DNA of 64,000 bases from JABDMD01 sp965203475 (GCA_965203475.1 OZ241890.1:1364001-1428000); one strand, 5' to 3'. Numbered from the stretch's first letter, positions 53,436 through 63,056 are shown. Numbers and translations are program-made. Notes: a model not told the origin generated them from the letters alone.

Positions 53436-55235
53436 ATGATCAATAACTGCACTCTAAAAAGTTTTTCATTTTTGCTTGTGCTAATTTTATGTTTAACTTG
53501 TTCAGTCACTTACGCTAATACATCCTATTCATTGGAACTAGAAAAACTTTTTTACCATTGCAATAAAGTAAATAGCTCAATCTCCACATTGAAAAAAAAT
53601 GTTCTTAAGGAACCTAAAAATGCTTTATTGCGCTATCAGTTGGGGAAAAAATATTTATCTAAACGACAAGGAATTGCTTCACTTTCTCAGTTAAACAAAG
53701 CTAAAGCACTAGGCTTTATATATCGCGAGATTAATTTAGATATAGCCGAATCATTATTTCTACAAGGACAATATAATTCTGCATTTGATCATACAAAAGA
53801 GTATCTAAGTAAAGAACCACTTCTTATAGCATACAAAATTCGGGCATTACTATTGAAAGGTAAATCAGAATTACATTTACCACACTATGATAAAAATCTG
53901 ATAATTAAAACCTTTACCGAGGTATTCAGGGAATTAAATGGTTTTTCTCCAAATAAAGAAATCTGTGAAAATCCTTTTGATCCAGTAGTGAAATGGAAAA
54001 TAGAACTCGCAAAATTAGAACAAAAGCATCAAGTTGTTAAGCAAGCATCTGATAGAGTTAGGTGTTTATCATCAAAAACTAATAATGAAAAATTTGTATC
54101 ATCTTTTTTTGATTTTTCAAAACTAGGCACTGGAAAAACTCACCGTGTAGGCCTATATCTTAAAAAGAAACGTCCAAGTAAAGTTGTACCACAAGTAAAA
54201 GATGGCGATATTGTTGAAATAGAAACTGGGACTTACGAAAGTGATGTCACTGTTTGGCCTCAAAACAACCTAACAATAAGAAGTATTGGTGGAATAACTA
54301 AGCTTGATGCAAAAGGTAAATCAGCCGGAGGGAAAGGAATTTGGGTTTTTAAAGGAAATAACGTGCTCATTGAAGGATTTGAGTTTTCTAATTCAAAATC
54401 CAAACCTATGAACAGTGCAGGTATAAGGGCTGTTGGTGGAAATTTATATATAAAAAATTGTATTTTCCAAAATAATCAAATGGGTATCCTTACCTCACAC
54501 AATCCGGAGAGCAATGTAATTATTGAAAGTTCTGAGTTCTATCAAAATACAGTTGATTATGAAACATATAAGCGACTAGGCCATAACATCTATATTGGTA
54601 AAATTGGAAACTTTGTACTTTTAAATAGTTACTCTCATGATGCTGCATACGGACACTTAGTAAAAACACTAGCACACAATAATTATATAATTGGCAATTA
54701 CTTAAGTGATGGTAAAAAGGGGAAGTCTAGCTACGCAATTGATATGCCGAAAGGCGGCAATAATTACATTATTGGAAATATCATTGAGCAAAGTGCGTTT
54801 TCAGAAAATTATGTAATGATTTCCTTTGCAGCAACGAACAAAGAAAAACTACATCAGAATCAATCTCTAAATGTTATTAATAATACGCTTATTAATAATT
54901 ATGTAGATGGAGTATTTATCAATAATAGAAGTAAAGATGCAACACTACATATTGTAAATAACATTTTCTATGGTGTTCCAGCTACTCAAGTAAAAGGAAA
55001 AGTAAAAAATTCAATTATCAGCAATAATATTAATGATCTCCCGAATTTTGTTGATTATTCAAATCAAAATTATCGATTATTACCTTCGTCAAAAGCAATA
55101 GATCATGGAATAACAATTGAAAATTTTATAGGTAAGTCAATTCCAATACTTGAGTATAATTATCCAAATAGAATTGAATATCGAAAAATTGTTTCATACA
55201 TAGATGTAGGCGCAATTGAATATTGTGAGAAGTAA
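53436..55235 (+). CDS. Secreted beta-helix protein with helical N-terminal region
   Basis: 599 residues. A signal peptide (SFSFLLVLILCLTCSVTYA) is followed by a helical, TPR-like part (about 40-200; YQLGKKYLSKRQGIASL). From about 250 to 560 there are repeated short strands with Asn/Gly turns (NNVLIEGFEFSNS, GNLYIKNCIFQNN, NPESNVIIESSEFYQN), the pattern of a right-handed parallel beta-helix. Such proteins bind or cleave polysaccharides. It follows the decarboxylase by 36 bp and ends convergently, 2 bp from the next gene's stop. Confidence 0.7.
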   Translation: MINNCTLKSFSFLLVLILCLTCSVTYANTSYSLELEKLFYHCNKVNSSISTLKKNVLKEPKNALLRYQLGKKYLSKRQGIASLSQLNKAKALGFIYREINLDIAESLFLQGQYNSAFDHTKEYLSKEPLLIAYKIRALLLKGKSELHLPHYDKNLIIKTFTEVFRELNGFSPNKEICENPFDPVVKWKIELAKLEQKHQVVKQASDRVRCLSSKTNNEKFVSSFFDFSKLGTGKTHRVGLYLKKKRPSKVVPQVKDGDIVEIETGTYESDVTVWPQNNLTIRSIGGITKLDAKGKSAGGKGIWVFKGNNVLIEGFEFSNSKSKPMNSAGIRAVGGNLYIKNCIFQNNQMGILTSHNPESNVIIESSEFYQNTVDYETYKRLGHNIYIGKIGNFVLLNSYSHDAAYGHLVKTLAHNNYIIGNYLSDGKKGKSSYAIDMPKGGNNYIIGNIIEQSAFSENYVMISFAATNKEKLHQNQSLNVINNTLINNYVDGVFINNRSKDATLHIVNNIFYGVPATQVKGKVKNSIISNNINDLPNFVDYSNQNYRLLPSSKAIDHGITIENFIGKSIPILEYNYPNRIEYRKIVSYIDVGAIEYCEK

Positions 55236-55237
55236 GA

Positions 55238-56293
55238 TTACATATCTCTGTGTTTATATAAATATACTCCTGTTTTTTGGTTTTTTTTATATTTAAATGT
55301 CACAAACATCATAACACCATATGTACTAATCGGCGCAACAACTGTTGTCCTTGCGCTAATCGGAGCGTTATCACTTAACAACTTCCATTCATCCTTAATT
55401 GGATTGAATTCAAAAAGCTGATGTTTATCATCAAGAATTATAAAATTTCCACTGACTGGATCTACTACTACATTTGTTCCTTTTCTTCCAGGCACACGTA
55501 GACCTATCTTTGCAGGCTTCAATTTATATATTGATAAATTTTTATTCAAAAGATATATATCTTTACTACCCTCTCCTTTCGTCGACTTTGAATTTCCACC
55601 TCCAAACAAAATATGCTTATGTATGGGATTATATTCACATAATACATGCTGCTTGCCTACATCAAGCCCGCTTGCAATTTTTTTCCATTGTTTAGTATTC
55701 AAATCTAACTTCACAACATGACCTCGAGGGAATACACCAATCAGTGCATTTTGCTCTTTAAAAAATTCTAGACAAGACGTACGAGGACGTTGCACAAATT
55801 CTAAAGGCATTGGTTCAAACGGTTCTGTCCAAGTTTCCGTTTTTACATCAAATTCAAAAATTCTGCGGCTAATTACACCAGCAAATGATCGATAATATAA
55901 TTTGCTCGTATTTGGGTTAATTGTATTGTGGTCATATGTGTGTGCATCACATGATTCATACTCGCATGGATGCAAAGGTCCTTCTCGCCAGGAATTAGTC
56001 TCTTCGCTATAAATTATAAATTTTAGTGGATCACCATGTGGCCCACCCAAATAAAGAAGTTGTCGCGTATTTGGATCCCAAGTTGCGCTATTAGCATACA
56101 GCGTAATAGAACCACCACCACTCTTGCTATCAGATCTAAGAAATTCTGTAGACATTCCTATAGTATCTAATTTTTCCCAGCTACCTTGTTTCATACTTAA
56201 TACAGTTTCTTCTAGTACTGAAGCAGATACTGATGAAATAACTACAATATTAATTAGATAAAATAAAAATACATTTATATACAAATTTAACAA
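55238..56293 (-). CDS. Secreted kelch-like beta-propeller protein
   Basis: 351 residues. A signal peptide (INVFLFYLINIVVISSVSASV) leads. Repeated segments of about 50 residues follow, each with a Trp/Gly strand pattern (WDPNTRQLLYLGGPHGD, YNPIHKHILFGGGNSKS, VDPVSGNFIILDDKHQL), as in kelch-type propellers. No catalytic residues are evident. It is convergent with the beta-helix gene and upstream, on the same strand, of hydrolase genes whose start lies further right. Confidence 0.65.
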   Translation of the reverse strand: MLNLYINVFLFYLINIVVISSVSASVLEETVLSMKQGSWEKLDTIGMSTEFLRSDSKSGGGSITLYANSATWDPNTRQLLYLGGPHGDPLKFIIYSEETNSWREGPLHPCEYESCDAHTYDHNTINPNTSKLYYRSFAGVISRRIFEFDVKTETWTEPFEPMPLEFVQRPRTSCLEFFKEQNALIGVFPRGHVVKLDLNTKQWKKIASGLDVGKQHVLCEYNPIHKHILFGGGNSKSTKGEGSKDIYLLNKNLSIYKLKPAKIGLRVPGRKGTNVVVDPVSGNFIILDDKHQLFEFNPIKDEWKLLSDNAPISARTTVVAPISTYGVMMFVTFKYKKNQKTGVYLYKHRDM

Positions 56294-56330
56294 CTTAAAT
56301 ATTAATACTTATTTAATGTAAAACAAATAA

Positions 56331-57182
56331 TCATCTAATGATCCACTCATGTGTCCAGTCAGCGACTTGATCCCTCCATTTTCTAGTAGAAAAAGTGTGG
56401 TTAGCCTCTTCTATACGTTTCAAGACTGATTTTTCATCTGAAAAGATCCTTTGTAACTCATGCGAATCATTCATTAACTTCTCAAACTCCTTAGCAGTTA
56501 GGTCATTTCCACTGAGAATTAGCATAATTGGTTTCTTAAAATTTTTAAGTCCATTTATCATTTTTTCTACATAGTTTTCTGTTTCATTACAGTTTAGTGA
56601 ATTTAATGAGTTATTTTTTATTAAAGACTGTTTGATATTTATAATAAGACTATTTATCGAGGACTTTAAATTAAGTGATCCTAGAAAAGCCTTTTTCCAA
56701 AAAGCCCTACTGTATATTCTTTTACGATAATAGTGTTTTATATATGTTTTTGCCAAACTAGTGTCTGTTCTTACCCAAGGGTTTAGCAGAATTAACTTAC
56801 TAACTCTCTTATCTTTATATCCGTACATACAAGCCGCTGAAGCTGCATCACACAATCCCCAGATTACAATTGAAGTTAATTTTGAACAAGATGAAAACAT
56901 ATAATTAATAGCATGATTAATGTCCTCATAAATCTCTTCAAAAGAATGAAAAATTCCTTCACTATCACCCATACCTCTGCAGTCAAAACGCAAACTAGCA
57001 ATTTTTTTCTTTAACAAATATCTTGAAAGTAGTAAAAACTGACGATGACTACCAACTCTATATTGCGGACCACCAACAATTATTAACAAGCCTGTTGAAT
57101 TATAGTTTTTAGGAGTATGTAGCATCCCTAGTAACTTATCTCCTTTACAATCAAACTGAACAGGAGTTTCTTCTATATACAT
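56331..57182 (-). CDS. Exosortase A system-associated hydrolase 1 (alpha/beta fold)
   Basis: 283 residues with the alpha/beta hydrolase fold: SLRFDCRGMGDSEG (about 63-76) and a nucleophile elbow WGLCDAAS in which Cys111 replaces the usual Ser. The acid is in LSGNDLTAKEF and the His in EANHTFSTRKW. The wording GLCDxAS fits the hydrolase 1 family of XrtA loci as I recall it. It follows hydrolase 2 by 33 bp. A thioesterase-type role on an ACP-bound acyl group is plausible but inferred. Confidence 0.82.
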   Translation of the reverse strand: MYIEETPVQFDCKGDKLLGMLHTPKNYNSTGLLIIVGGPQYRVGSHRQFLLLSRYLLKKKIASLRFDCRGMGDSEGIFHSFEEIYEDINHAINYMFSSCSKLTSIVIWGLCDAASAACMYGYKDKRVSKLILLNPWVRTDTSLAKTYIKHYYRKRIYSRAFWKKAFLGSLNLKSSINSLIINIKQSLIKNNSLNSLNCNETENYVEKMINGLKNFKKPIMLILSGNDLTAKEFEKLMNDSHELQRIFSDEKSVLKRIEEANHTFSTRKWRDQVADWTHEWIIR

Positions 57183-57215
57183 TAGGTAACTTTAATTGAA
57201 TTAGAGTGTATATTT

Positions 57216-58034
57216 TTAAGCCAACTCGAGAGTTTTATTAATTAAATTTTTTGGTATAACAATTTCTTGAGTAGACCAAAATGGCGCATCTTGAGTTATA
57301 TAAATATTTGTATTCAAGTTGCCTTGTTTACTCCAATTATCCAATATTTTATGCTTTGCTGGTGAAATTTGAAGATCGACATTAATAGAAGTTTCAAGCC
57401 AAATTATTTGTTTGCAGAGTGGAGAATCCAGCGATTTGAGGGATAGTTGCTGCATTGCAGCATATAACTGTTTTGATAATTCATAACCAGCAACCTCAAT
57501 TCTTTCATTCGAAGCAAACATTTCATTAGGTAATGATTTATCTACATTATTACTAGAATTTGCAAATAAATTTGCAGCTAAATTAATTCGTAATAATTGT
57601 TTCAAGAATACATTTGCAGTGACAACAGGCTGCCATAATATGATTTTATCTAATTCATACTTACTCGTTGAGAACGCATCAATTATTAACAATGCTCCTA
57701 ATCGCAATCCAAGGGCTGAAATTAGGGATGATCCATTATTTATAAGCCAGGAATAGACTTCTAAAACATTGGCCTTCCACGTTTCCCAGGTTGCTTCACC
57801 AAACTCTCCATCACTTTCTCCAGTTCCAACTAAATCTACTAATAAAACGCCAATATTTTTCTTGCAACAATTCTGTGCAAAATATGTAAACGCTTTTCTA
57901 GTTTTATTCATTTCCTCAGCAAATGGAGGAACCATAACGATGCTTTGAGAAGGACAACTATTATGTATTGGATGATAGAAAAGACAGAATAACCGTCCCC
58001 TACTAGTATCTATAAAAAAATTTTCTACAGGCAC
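57216..58034 (-). CDS. Exosortase A system-associated hydrolase 2 (no nucleophile Ser)
   Basis: 272 residues with an alpha/beta hydrolase-like N-terminal half: VMVPPFAEEMNKTRK, VDLVGTGESDGEF, then GLRLGALLII where the nucleophile elbow should be. Arg111 occupies the nucleophile position, so the usual chemistry is impossible. The same wording is, as I recall, general in the hydrolase 2 family. It sits between the ACP and hydrolase 1 and may be a structural or substrate-binding partner. Confidence 0.8.
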   Translation of the reverse strand: MPVENFFIDTSRGRLFCLFYHPIHNSCPSQSIVMVPPFAEEMNKTRKAFTYFAQNCCKKNIGVLLVDLVGTGESDGEFGEATWETWKANVLEVYSWLINNGSSLISALGLRLGALLIIDAFSTSKYELDKIILWQPVVTANVFLKQLLRINLAANLFANSSNNVDKSLPNEMFASNERIEVAGYELSKQLYAAMQQLSLKSLDSPLCKQIIWLETSINVDLQISPAKHKILDNWSKQGNLNTNIYITQDAPFWSTQEIVIPKNLINKTLELA

Positions 58035-58046
58035 GCCAATACTTCA

Positions 58047-58301
58047 TTATTGATTTAGTTTCTGTTGAATGAAGTTCACTAAAGTCCCAACATTCTCAAA
58101 GGTATCTGCATTGATTTCATCGTCATCGACAATAAAGTCATAATGTTCTTCAATCGCTGTAATAAGTGAAACAACTGCCATAGAATCCAGCTCGGGAACA
58201 CTACCCAATAATTTAAAGTCTGCAGTTAGACTATCTTGTGGCATAGTTAATTGCAGTGTATTTATGAGTATAGATTGCATTGTCTCAAGTATTTCGCTCA
58301 T
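58047..58301 (-). CDS. Acyl carrier protein, exosortase A locus
   Basis: 84 residues with the phosphopantetheine Ser40 in PELDSMAVVSLI and the acidic recognition helix (AIEEHYDFIVDDDEI). It is 12 bp upstream of hydrolase 2. It belongs with the ligase, decarboxylase and hydrolases as the presumed carrier of that pathway, and differs clearly from the other ACP at 43697. Confidence 0.9.
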   Translation of the reverse strand: MSEILETMQSILINTLQLTMPQDSLTADFKLLGSVPELDSMAVVSLITAIEEHYDFIVDDDEINADTFENVGTLVNFIQQKLNQ

Positions 58302-58370
58302 GTAATATCCTTAAGTCGCTATATTTCCTATTAATAAATTAATCGTTAATTAATAACTCAGTCCAGTCAT

Positions 58371-59228
58371 TTATACTCTACTTAAATTTTTGTATAAATC
58401 TATTGCGGCATTACTTTCTAGTGTAGTCCTAAGACTTTTCGCTTTAATTACAAGCTTCCAATCATTTTCATAGTAATTATTGATTTTTTCTACTTGTGAT
58501 TTTGAAATGAACTCTTTGTTAGGCAAAAAACTAAGTCCATACTGACAAATTGATTGTGGATCAAGTCGTAATCTTTTCATTCTATACGAGTTTAATTTAA
58601 ATTTACCCATTGGGTTCAGCTCAGAATAGCTAAGTTTATTTAATCTTATCAACACCTTGGACGCATAGTAGCCTACACTTTTATTGTAGCTTCTACATTT
58701 AATATCGGATTTATTTGGCGCAGTTCCACCTATAAATACTTGTGCATCAGAAAGAAATTCATCCATATGCGTTCTAATCTCTTCATGTAAAAATACAAAT
58801 GGAAGTTGATTAAAATTTTTACATATGCCCTGTAACTTTTTTTCGAAAATAAAGTCATCTTTTTTCATTAAACCCAAGTTACTATCTATATCAAAATATT
58901 CATCAAATGATAGAGTACCTCCGCGATGCAAATACTGTTTATATGAAGATATAATGTACCCAGAATGTTTTCTAAAACTGATTAAAATTTTAGCATTAGG
59001 GAATATCTCATTTAAACGCTTTATACTTTTTTCTCTTACATTATGATGCGCCCAATTTTGCCCATAAAAACCCTCTCTAGACACTAAATAATCTCGATCT
59101 TCATCAAGCCTTAAAAATAGCTCTAAATTTGGCCAAGCAATATATTCAATATCTTTCCACTTAGGGAAAACTGCTTGCTGTAAAAAAGTAGTACCAGTCT
59201 TATGAAGACCCACATGAAGATAAATCAT
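58371..59228 (-). CDS. PAPS-dependent sulfotransferase-like protein
   Basis: 285 residues. The N-terminal GLHKTGTTFLQ (7-17) is the 5'-phosphosulfate-binding loop. ILISFRKHSGYIISSYKQYL (about 81-100) has the Arg and Ser of the 3'-phosphate-binding region. The rest is typical for bacterial polysaccharide sulfotransferases. It would add sulfate to a sugar of the exopolysaccharide or to a lipid. It precedes the ACP gene on the same strand by about 70 bp. Confidence 0.82.
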   Translation of the reverse strand: MIYLHVGLHKTGTTFLQQAVFPKWKDIEYIAWPNLELFLRLDEDRDYLVSREGFYGQNWAHHNVREKSIKRLNEIFPNAKILISFRKHSGYIISSYKQYLHRGGTLSFDEYFDIDSNLGLMKKDDFIFEKKLQGICKNFNQLPFVFLHEEIRTHMDEFLSDAQVFIGGTAPNKSDIKCRSYNKSVGYYASKVLIRLNKLSYSELNPMGKFKLNSYRMKRLRLDPQSICQYGLSFLPNKEFISKSQVEKINNYYENDWKLVIKAKSLRTTLESNAAIDLYKNLSRV

Positions 59229-59262
59229 TTATATTTGCTTATGAAATAAATATAGCTAGTCT

Positions 59263-60735
59263 CTATCTGGAAATTTTTAGCACAAATCTCGTTGCGAATT
59301 TTTCTACTCCGTCAGGTTTTCCAGATAATGCCCATAAAAATAATAAACTAAATAAATAGACAAAGGCACCAGTTACCAATTCTAAACAGAATAAGTAAAA
59401 CGTATTCATTGGCAATTCACTGGAAAATAGTTTATTTAGTACAATAAACATAATAAATCCAGCTAAGAATGGTCTGAAAATAGCTGCTACAATTTCAACA
59501 ATGCGTATATTTAATGCATTTGAAATTGACCAAGTAAAGAGCGGAAGTAATGCGGCAGTTGATAAAAATGTTACGGCTGCTATCCCTTCTAAATCCAAAA
59601 ATTTACTAGCAACTACTACAGAGAGCAACACTACTAGTACTCTTATCCATACAAGTATTGCCGATTTTTTTTCAAAACCTAATACAATCATAATTTGTCC
59701 ATTAAATAAATGCAGTAGACTCGCGATAATGCCAAATAGTGATAACCATTTAACAATGGGTACCGTGGCTAACCATTTCTCGCCCAGGAGTAAAGTAATA
59801 AATTCCTGTGCAGTAGCAGCTAACCCAAAGCCTGCGGCACATGTCACAATAGCCACAACACGCACAACGTTTACATATGCTTCAGAAAGTAAAACAGGGT
59901 CTCCAACTAATTTTGAATAATTAGGCATGAGACCTCTTGCTAGTGGAACTTCCAGTTGACTTGTGAACATTCCAGATATTTGTGATGCAATATTATAAAG
60001 ACCCATCGATTGGGTAGAAAATACACCCCCAACTACAATTGTATCTATAGAGCTATTTAAATATTTGCCAATCCTAATTGGAATGATTGCAGCCGAAAAT
60101 TTCAAATATTTTCTTAGTTTTTGTAAGCTAATTTTTGGCCGATAGTGATGCATAATGAAACTTATTAAAACTCCAAATACTGCTGTAGAAATTTGGCCAT
60201 ATATTAATGCCCAATAATTTCTTAACAGCAATACAAATATTAAAGTTACTATAAATTTAAATATCCTTTTATAAACTTCAAATCTAAAATCCTTAGCAAA
60301 ATCTAAATCTTTTCTTGCCAGCACCATGCCTATATTTTCAAATCCACTAATAAATGAAAATATTGCCAATGCATATATAACTTCTTTAACTCGATCTTCC
60401 GAGAAATAACTTTGCGCGAGATTAGAAACTGAAATTAACACTAATGCAACTAACAGCCCCTGTAATATTTTAATTGTCCATGCAGTGTTACAATCATCGT
60501 CTGTTACATTTTTTTCTCTTATGAGTAGCTGTTGGGCGCCTAATTCTGTAACACCTGTTATTAACCCTAGGGCCACCATACCCATAGCAATCAAACCAAA
60601 ATCTTCAGGTGATAATATTCTTGCATATATGGCAACACTGACTAAACCAATTAAATGTATTGACCACCGCATTGCCAAAGCCCACAGTGGTCCACGTATG
60701 AAATTTTTATATACTTCTTTCTTACTCTGAGACAT
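59263..60735 (-). CDS. Polysaccharide flippase, MOP superfamily, copy 2
   Basis: 490 residues with about 14 membrane helices. The start (GPLWALAMRWSIHLIGLVSVAIYARILSPEDFGLIAMGMVALG) is typical of the PST/WzxC-like lipopolysaccharide exporter branch. It differs in sequence from the flippase at 41675-43093. It is 2 bp from the upstream GT4 gene, so the pair is likely cotranscribed. Confidence 0.9.
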   Translation of the reverse strand: MSQSKKEVYKNFIRGPLWALAMRWSIHLIGLVSVAIYARILSPEDFGLIAMGMVALGLITGVTELGAQQLLIREKNVTDDDCNTAWTIKILQGLLVALVLISVSNLAQSYFSEDRVKEVIYALAIFSFISGFENIGMVLARKDLDFAKDFRFEVYKRIFKFIVTLIFVLLLRNYWALIYGQISTAVFGVLISFIMHHYRPKISLQKLRKYLKFSAAIIPIRIGKYLNSSIDTIVVGGVFSTQSMGLYNIASQISGMFTSQLEVPLARGLMPNYSKLVGDPVLLSEAYVNVVRVVAIVTCAAGFGLAATAQEFITLLLGEKWLATVPIVKWLSLFGIIASLLHLFNGQIMIVLGFEKKSAILVWIRVLVVLLSVVVASKFLDLEGIAAVTFLSTAALLPLFTWSISNALNIRIVEIVAAIFRPFLAGFIMFIVLNKLFSSELPMNTFYLFCLELVTGAFVYLFSLLFLWALSGKPDGVEKFATRFVLKISR

Positions 60736-60737
60736 CT

Positions 60738-61979
60738 CTAAATTATTGAATCTAGCAAGTTTGCCAACTCTTGTGTTCTAGAAAAGCGTGAGTATTTTTG
60801 CAGCTGGTTTTTATTAAATCTTTTTGTTTTTCCTGACTTCAAATTTACAATCAACGATCTAATTCCAGATTCTATTTCAGTTACATTATCGATTTGTACT
60901 ACATAACCTGTGTTTTCTTTAAACATTAGTTTAGCCGTACTACTATCTTTATCTGTTAAGGCTAAAATTGGCTTGTTAGCACGAAAATATTCGTACATTT
61001 TCGCTGGTATTTGATTATTACAATTAGCTGCCTGAAAAATAAGTAAAGCATTGGCTGTTAACATCTCTTTTAGGGCATGTTGATAGGAAATGCTTTTTTT
61101 TAAAAACACCACATCTTCTATATCTCTTTTATTTAATTCATGTTTGTATATATTTTCATGCCCTGAAGCTCTCAGTATTATTTTTACGCTACTATTTTGA
61201 AAAAAATTAGATTTTTTTAAATTTAATACTGCATCAAAAAATGGCAAAGGATCTCTTTCAGATGGATATAAAACTCCACTATGTAGGAGTATTATTTCAT
61301 CTCTCTTCTTATCCTCAACTGAAATAGCTGATTCTGCCCGTGCAAATAATTCTTCATCATAACCATTTTCAATCACTCTAAACTTACCTCGATTAAAAGC
61401 CGGGTAGCGTTTCTCGTATAGTTCCTTAGTACCCTGAGTTGTAAATATTGAAATAGTAGAGTATTTAATGGTTCTTTTTTCAATCCATTTAAAAGACCTT
61501 CTTTTTAGCCACCCTGAGGGATAATCGCCCTCTAACATTGGATCACGAAAGTCTGCTATCCATTTTATTTTGCATTTTCTATGCAATGTATGTGCAATCA
61601 TATGGGCAGTTGAAATGGGATAAGTGGAATAAATAAAATCAGGCTTTTCTTCTTTTATTATTTTCATACCTTCTCTAACACCTGCATACCACCAACTGAT
61701 CCACTGATCTGGTATCGCTAAAATTTTTAAATATCTATTTCTAATAGAAAGATGACGAGCACTATCCAATGCAAAAGCACGAACAACTTTAACAGAATTA
61801 GGAATATCTCCTATCTGATCATAATTAACAGTTTTATGGGCTTTTTCACTTACAGTTAGAACAGTTGGTTGCCAGTTAAAACTAGGTAAATATTGTGAAA
61901 ACTTTAATACACGCTGCACACCGCTACTTTGATGAGCAGGCGGATAATGAAACGCGATGAGTAGAATTTTATTGCTCAT
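60738..61979 (-). CDS. GT4-family glycosyltransferase
   Basis: 413 residues, GT-B fold. The N-terminus (LLIAFHYPPAHQSSGVQRVLKF) and the mid-part WIADFRDPMLEGDYP, then FRVIENGYDEELF, are typical of GT4 enzymes in exopolysaccharide clusters. The donor lobe has IPAKMYEYFRANKPILAL, in which the second Glu of EX7E is present. It starts the minus-strand run flippase-sulfotransferase-ACP-hydrolases-kelch. Confidence 0.87.
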   Translation of the reverse strand: MSNKILLIAFHYPPAHQSSGVQRVLKFSQYLPSFNWQPTVLTVSEKAHKTVNYDQIGDIPNSVKVVRAFALDSARHLSIRNRYLKILAIPDQWISWWYAGVREGMKIIKEEKPDFIYSTYPISTAHMIAHTLHRKCKIKWIADFRDPMLEGDYPSGWLKRRSFKWIEKRTIKYSTISIFTTQGTKELYEKRYPAFNRGKFRVIENGYDEELFARAESAISVEDKKRDEIILLHSGVLYPSERDPLPFFDAVLNLKKSNFFQNSSVKIILRASGHENIYKHELNKRDIEDVVFLKKSISYQHALKEMLTANALLIFQAANCNNQIPAKMYEYFRANKPILALTDKDSSTAKLMFKENTGYVVQIDNVTEIESGIRSLIVNLKSGKTKRFNKNQLQKYSRFSRTQELANLLDSII

Positions 61980-62314
61980 TAAACTAGATATATTAAATTA
62001 TTGATATCGTGATTTTGTGCTCAATATTGCAAGATAAAAATCACTACCAAAAATTGAAAATAATTTCTAATCCAGCATAATTTGACTTTAAATTTACCGC
62101 AGAATTGCTGTACCTAGAATAAGCCAATTTGGAAAGATATTCTTTAGATTGGTAAAAGCTAGCCAAATTCCTGGAATATAATTCCACATAAATTAAAGAA
62201 AATGTGAATAAATTCACGCTTTATAAGTGCAATTTTACTCACCATTACTCGTTATAGTATTAAAACTTAAATAAGCTTTTAGTATCATTAAATCATAACT
62301 ATAAAGAATTAAAT
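61980..62314. other. Divergent intergenic region, GT4 gene and TPR-protein gene
   Basis: 335 bp of AT-rich sequence containing the promoters for both divergent transcription units. I found no clear sigma-54 or sigma-70 box pair, no terminator and no open frame worth calling. Confidence 0.5.
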
Positions 62315-63019
62315 ATGCAGATTGATCGTTACAATCAAACTTTGTATCTGATATGTGTAACTATCGTCTTAGCTTTGCTTAGCACATCAATTTACGCTGA
62401 TAATACTACAAACTGTGGATCCCTTTATGGAGAATGGAAGGTTGATGATTATCGTGACCCTCAGTTCTGGAAACAAAGACATGGTGAAAAGCATCATCTC
62501 TATTTAGTAGAAGCTTATCATTTCAATAAAGCCAAAAAAACATTAACCAGTAATCTCACTCTTACACCTTTCCAAGTACGATCAATAAGGAACGATTTGG
62601 ACTACACACTACGTAGATTTCCTAACCATCATTTAGCATTACATTATGTTTTTGAACTTGAAAGAAGAAATGGTGGTACCCTCGCTGAAGGTGCTGCAGT
62701 TGGCAAAGCCGGCTTTATTCCTTCTTCTTACTGTTACTTTAATAGAGCAAGTAGATTTAAGCCAGAGGACGATGTAGTCTATCTTGTTTATGGAGCGCAT
62801 TTACACAAATTAAAAAAATATTCTGAAGCATATGAAATGTACAAAAAGTCCGAAACTCTTAACCCCGACTCTGTAGAGTTAGCATACAATCTTGGACTTC
62901 TCTTGACTGATCAAGGTAATTATTCAGAAGCAAAAAATTACGCTACTTTCGTGTATGAGAGAGGATATCAGCTCGACGGGTTAAAAAATCGACTTGCTAA
63001 AGCAGGCTATTGGCCTTAA
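62315..63019 (+). CDS. Secreted TPR-containing protein
   Basis: 234 residues. A signal peptide (LYLICVTIVLALLSTSIYA, about 10-28) is followed by a Cys/Trp-containing region (NCGSLYGEWKVDDYRDP). A helical part contains TPR-like repeats (VYLVYGAHLHKLKKYSEAYEMYKKS and VELAYNLGLLLTDQGNYSEAKNYA). Small periplasmic TPR proteins are common in exosortase-type polysaccharide loci, where they probably help assembly. Exact role unknown. The next gene starts 37 bp later on the same strand. Confidence 0.75.
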   Translation: MQIDRYNQTLYLICVTIVLALLSTSIYADNTTNCGSLYGEWKVDDYRDPQFWKQRHGEKHHLYLVEAYHFNKAKKTLTSNLTLTPFQVRSIRNDLDYTLRRFPNHHLALHYVFELERRNGGTLAEGAAVGKAGFIPSSYCYFNRASRFKPEDDVVYLVYGAHLHKLKKYSEAYEMYKKSETLNPDSVELAYNLGLLLTDQGNYSEAKNYATFVYERGYQLDGLKNRLAKAGYWP

Positions 63020-63056
63020 CCATTAATTTCATTTACATCTTAAGTATCTTCTAACC

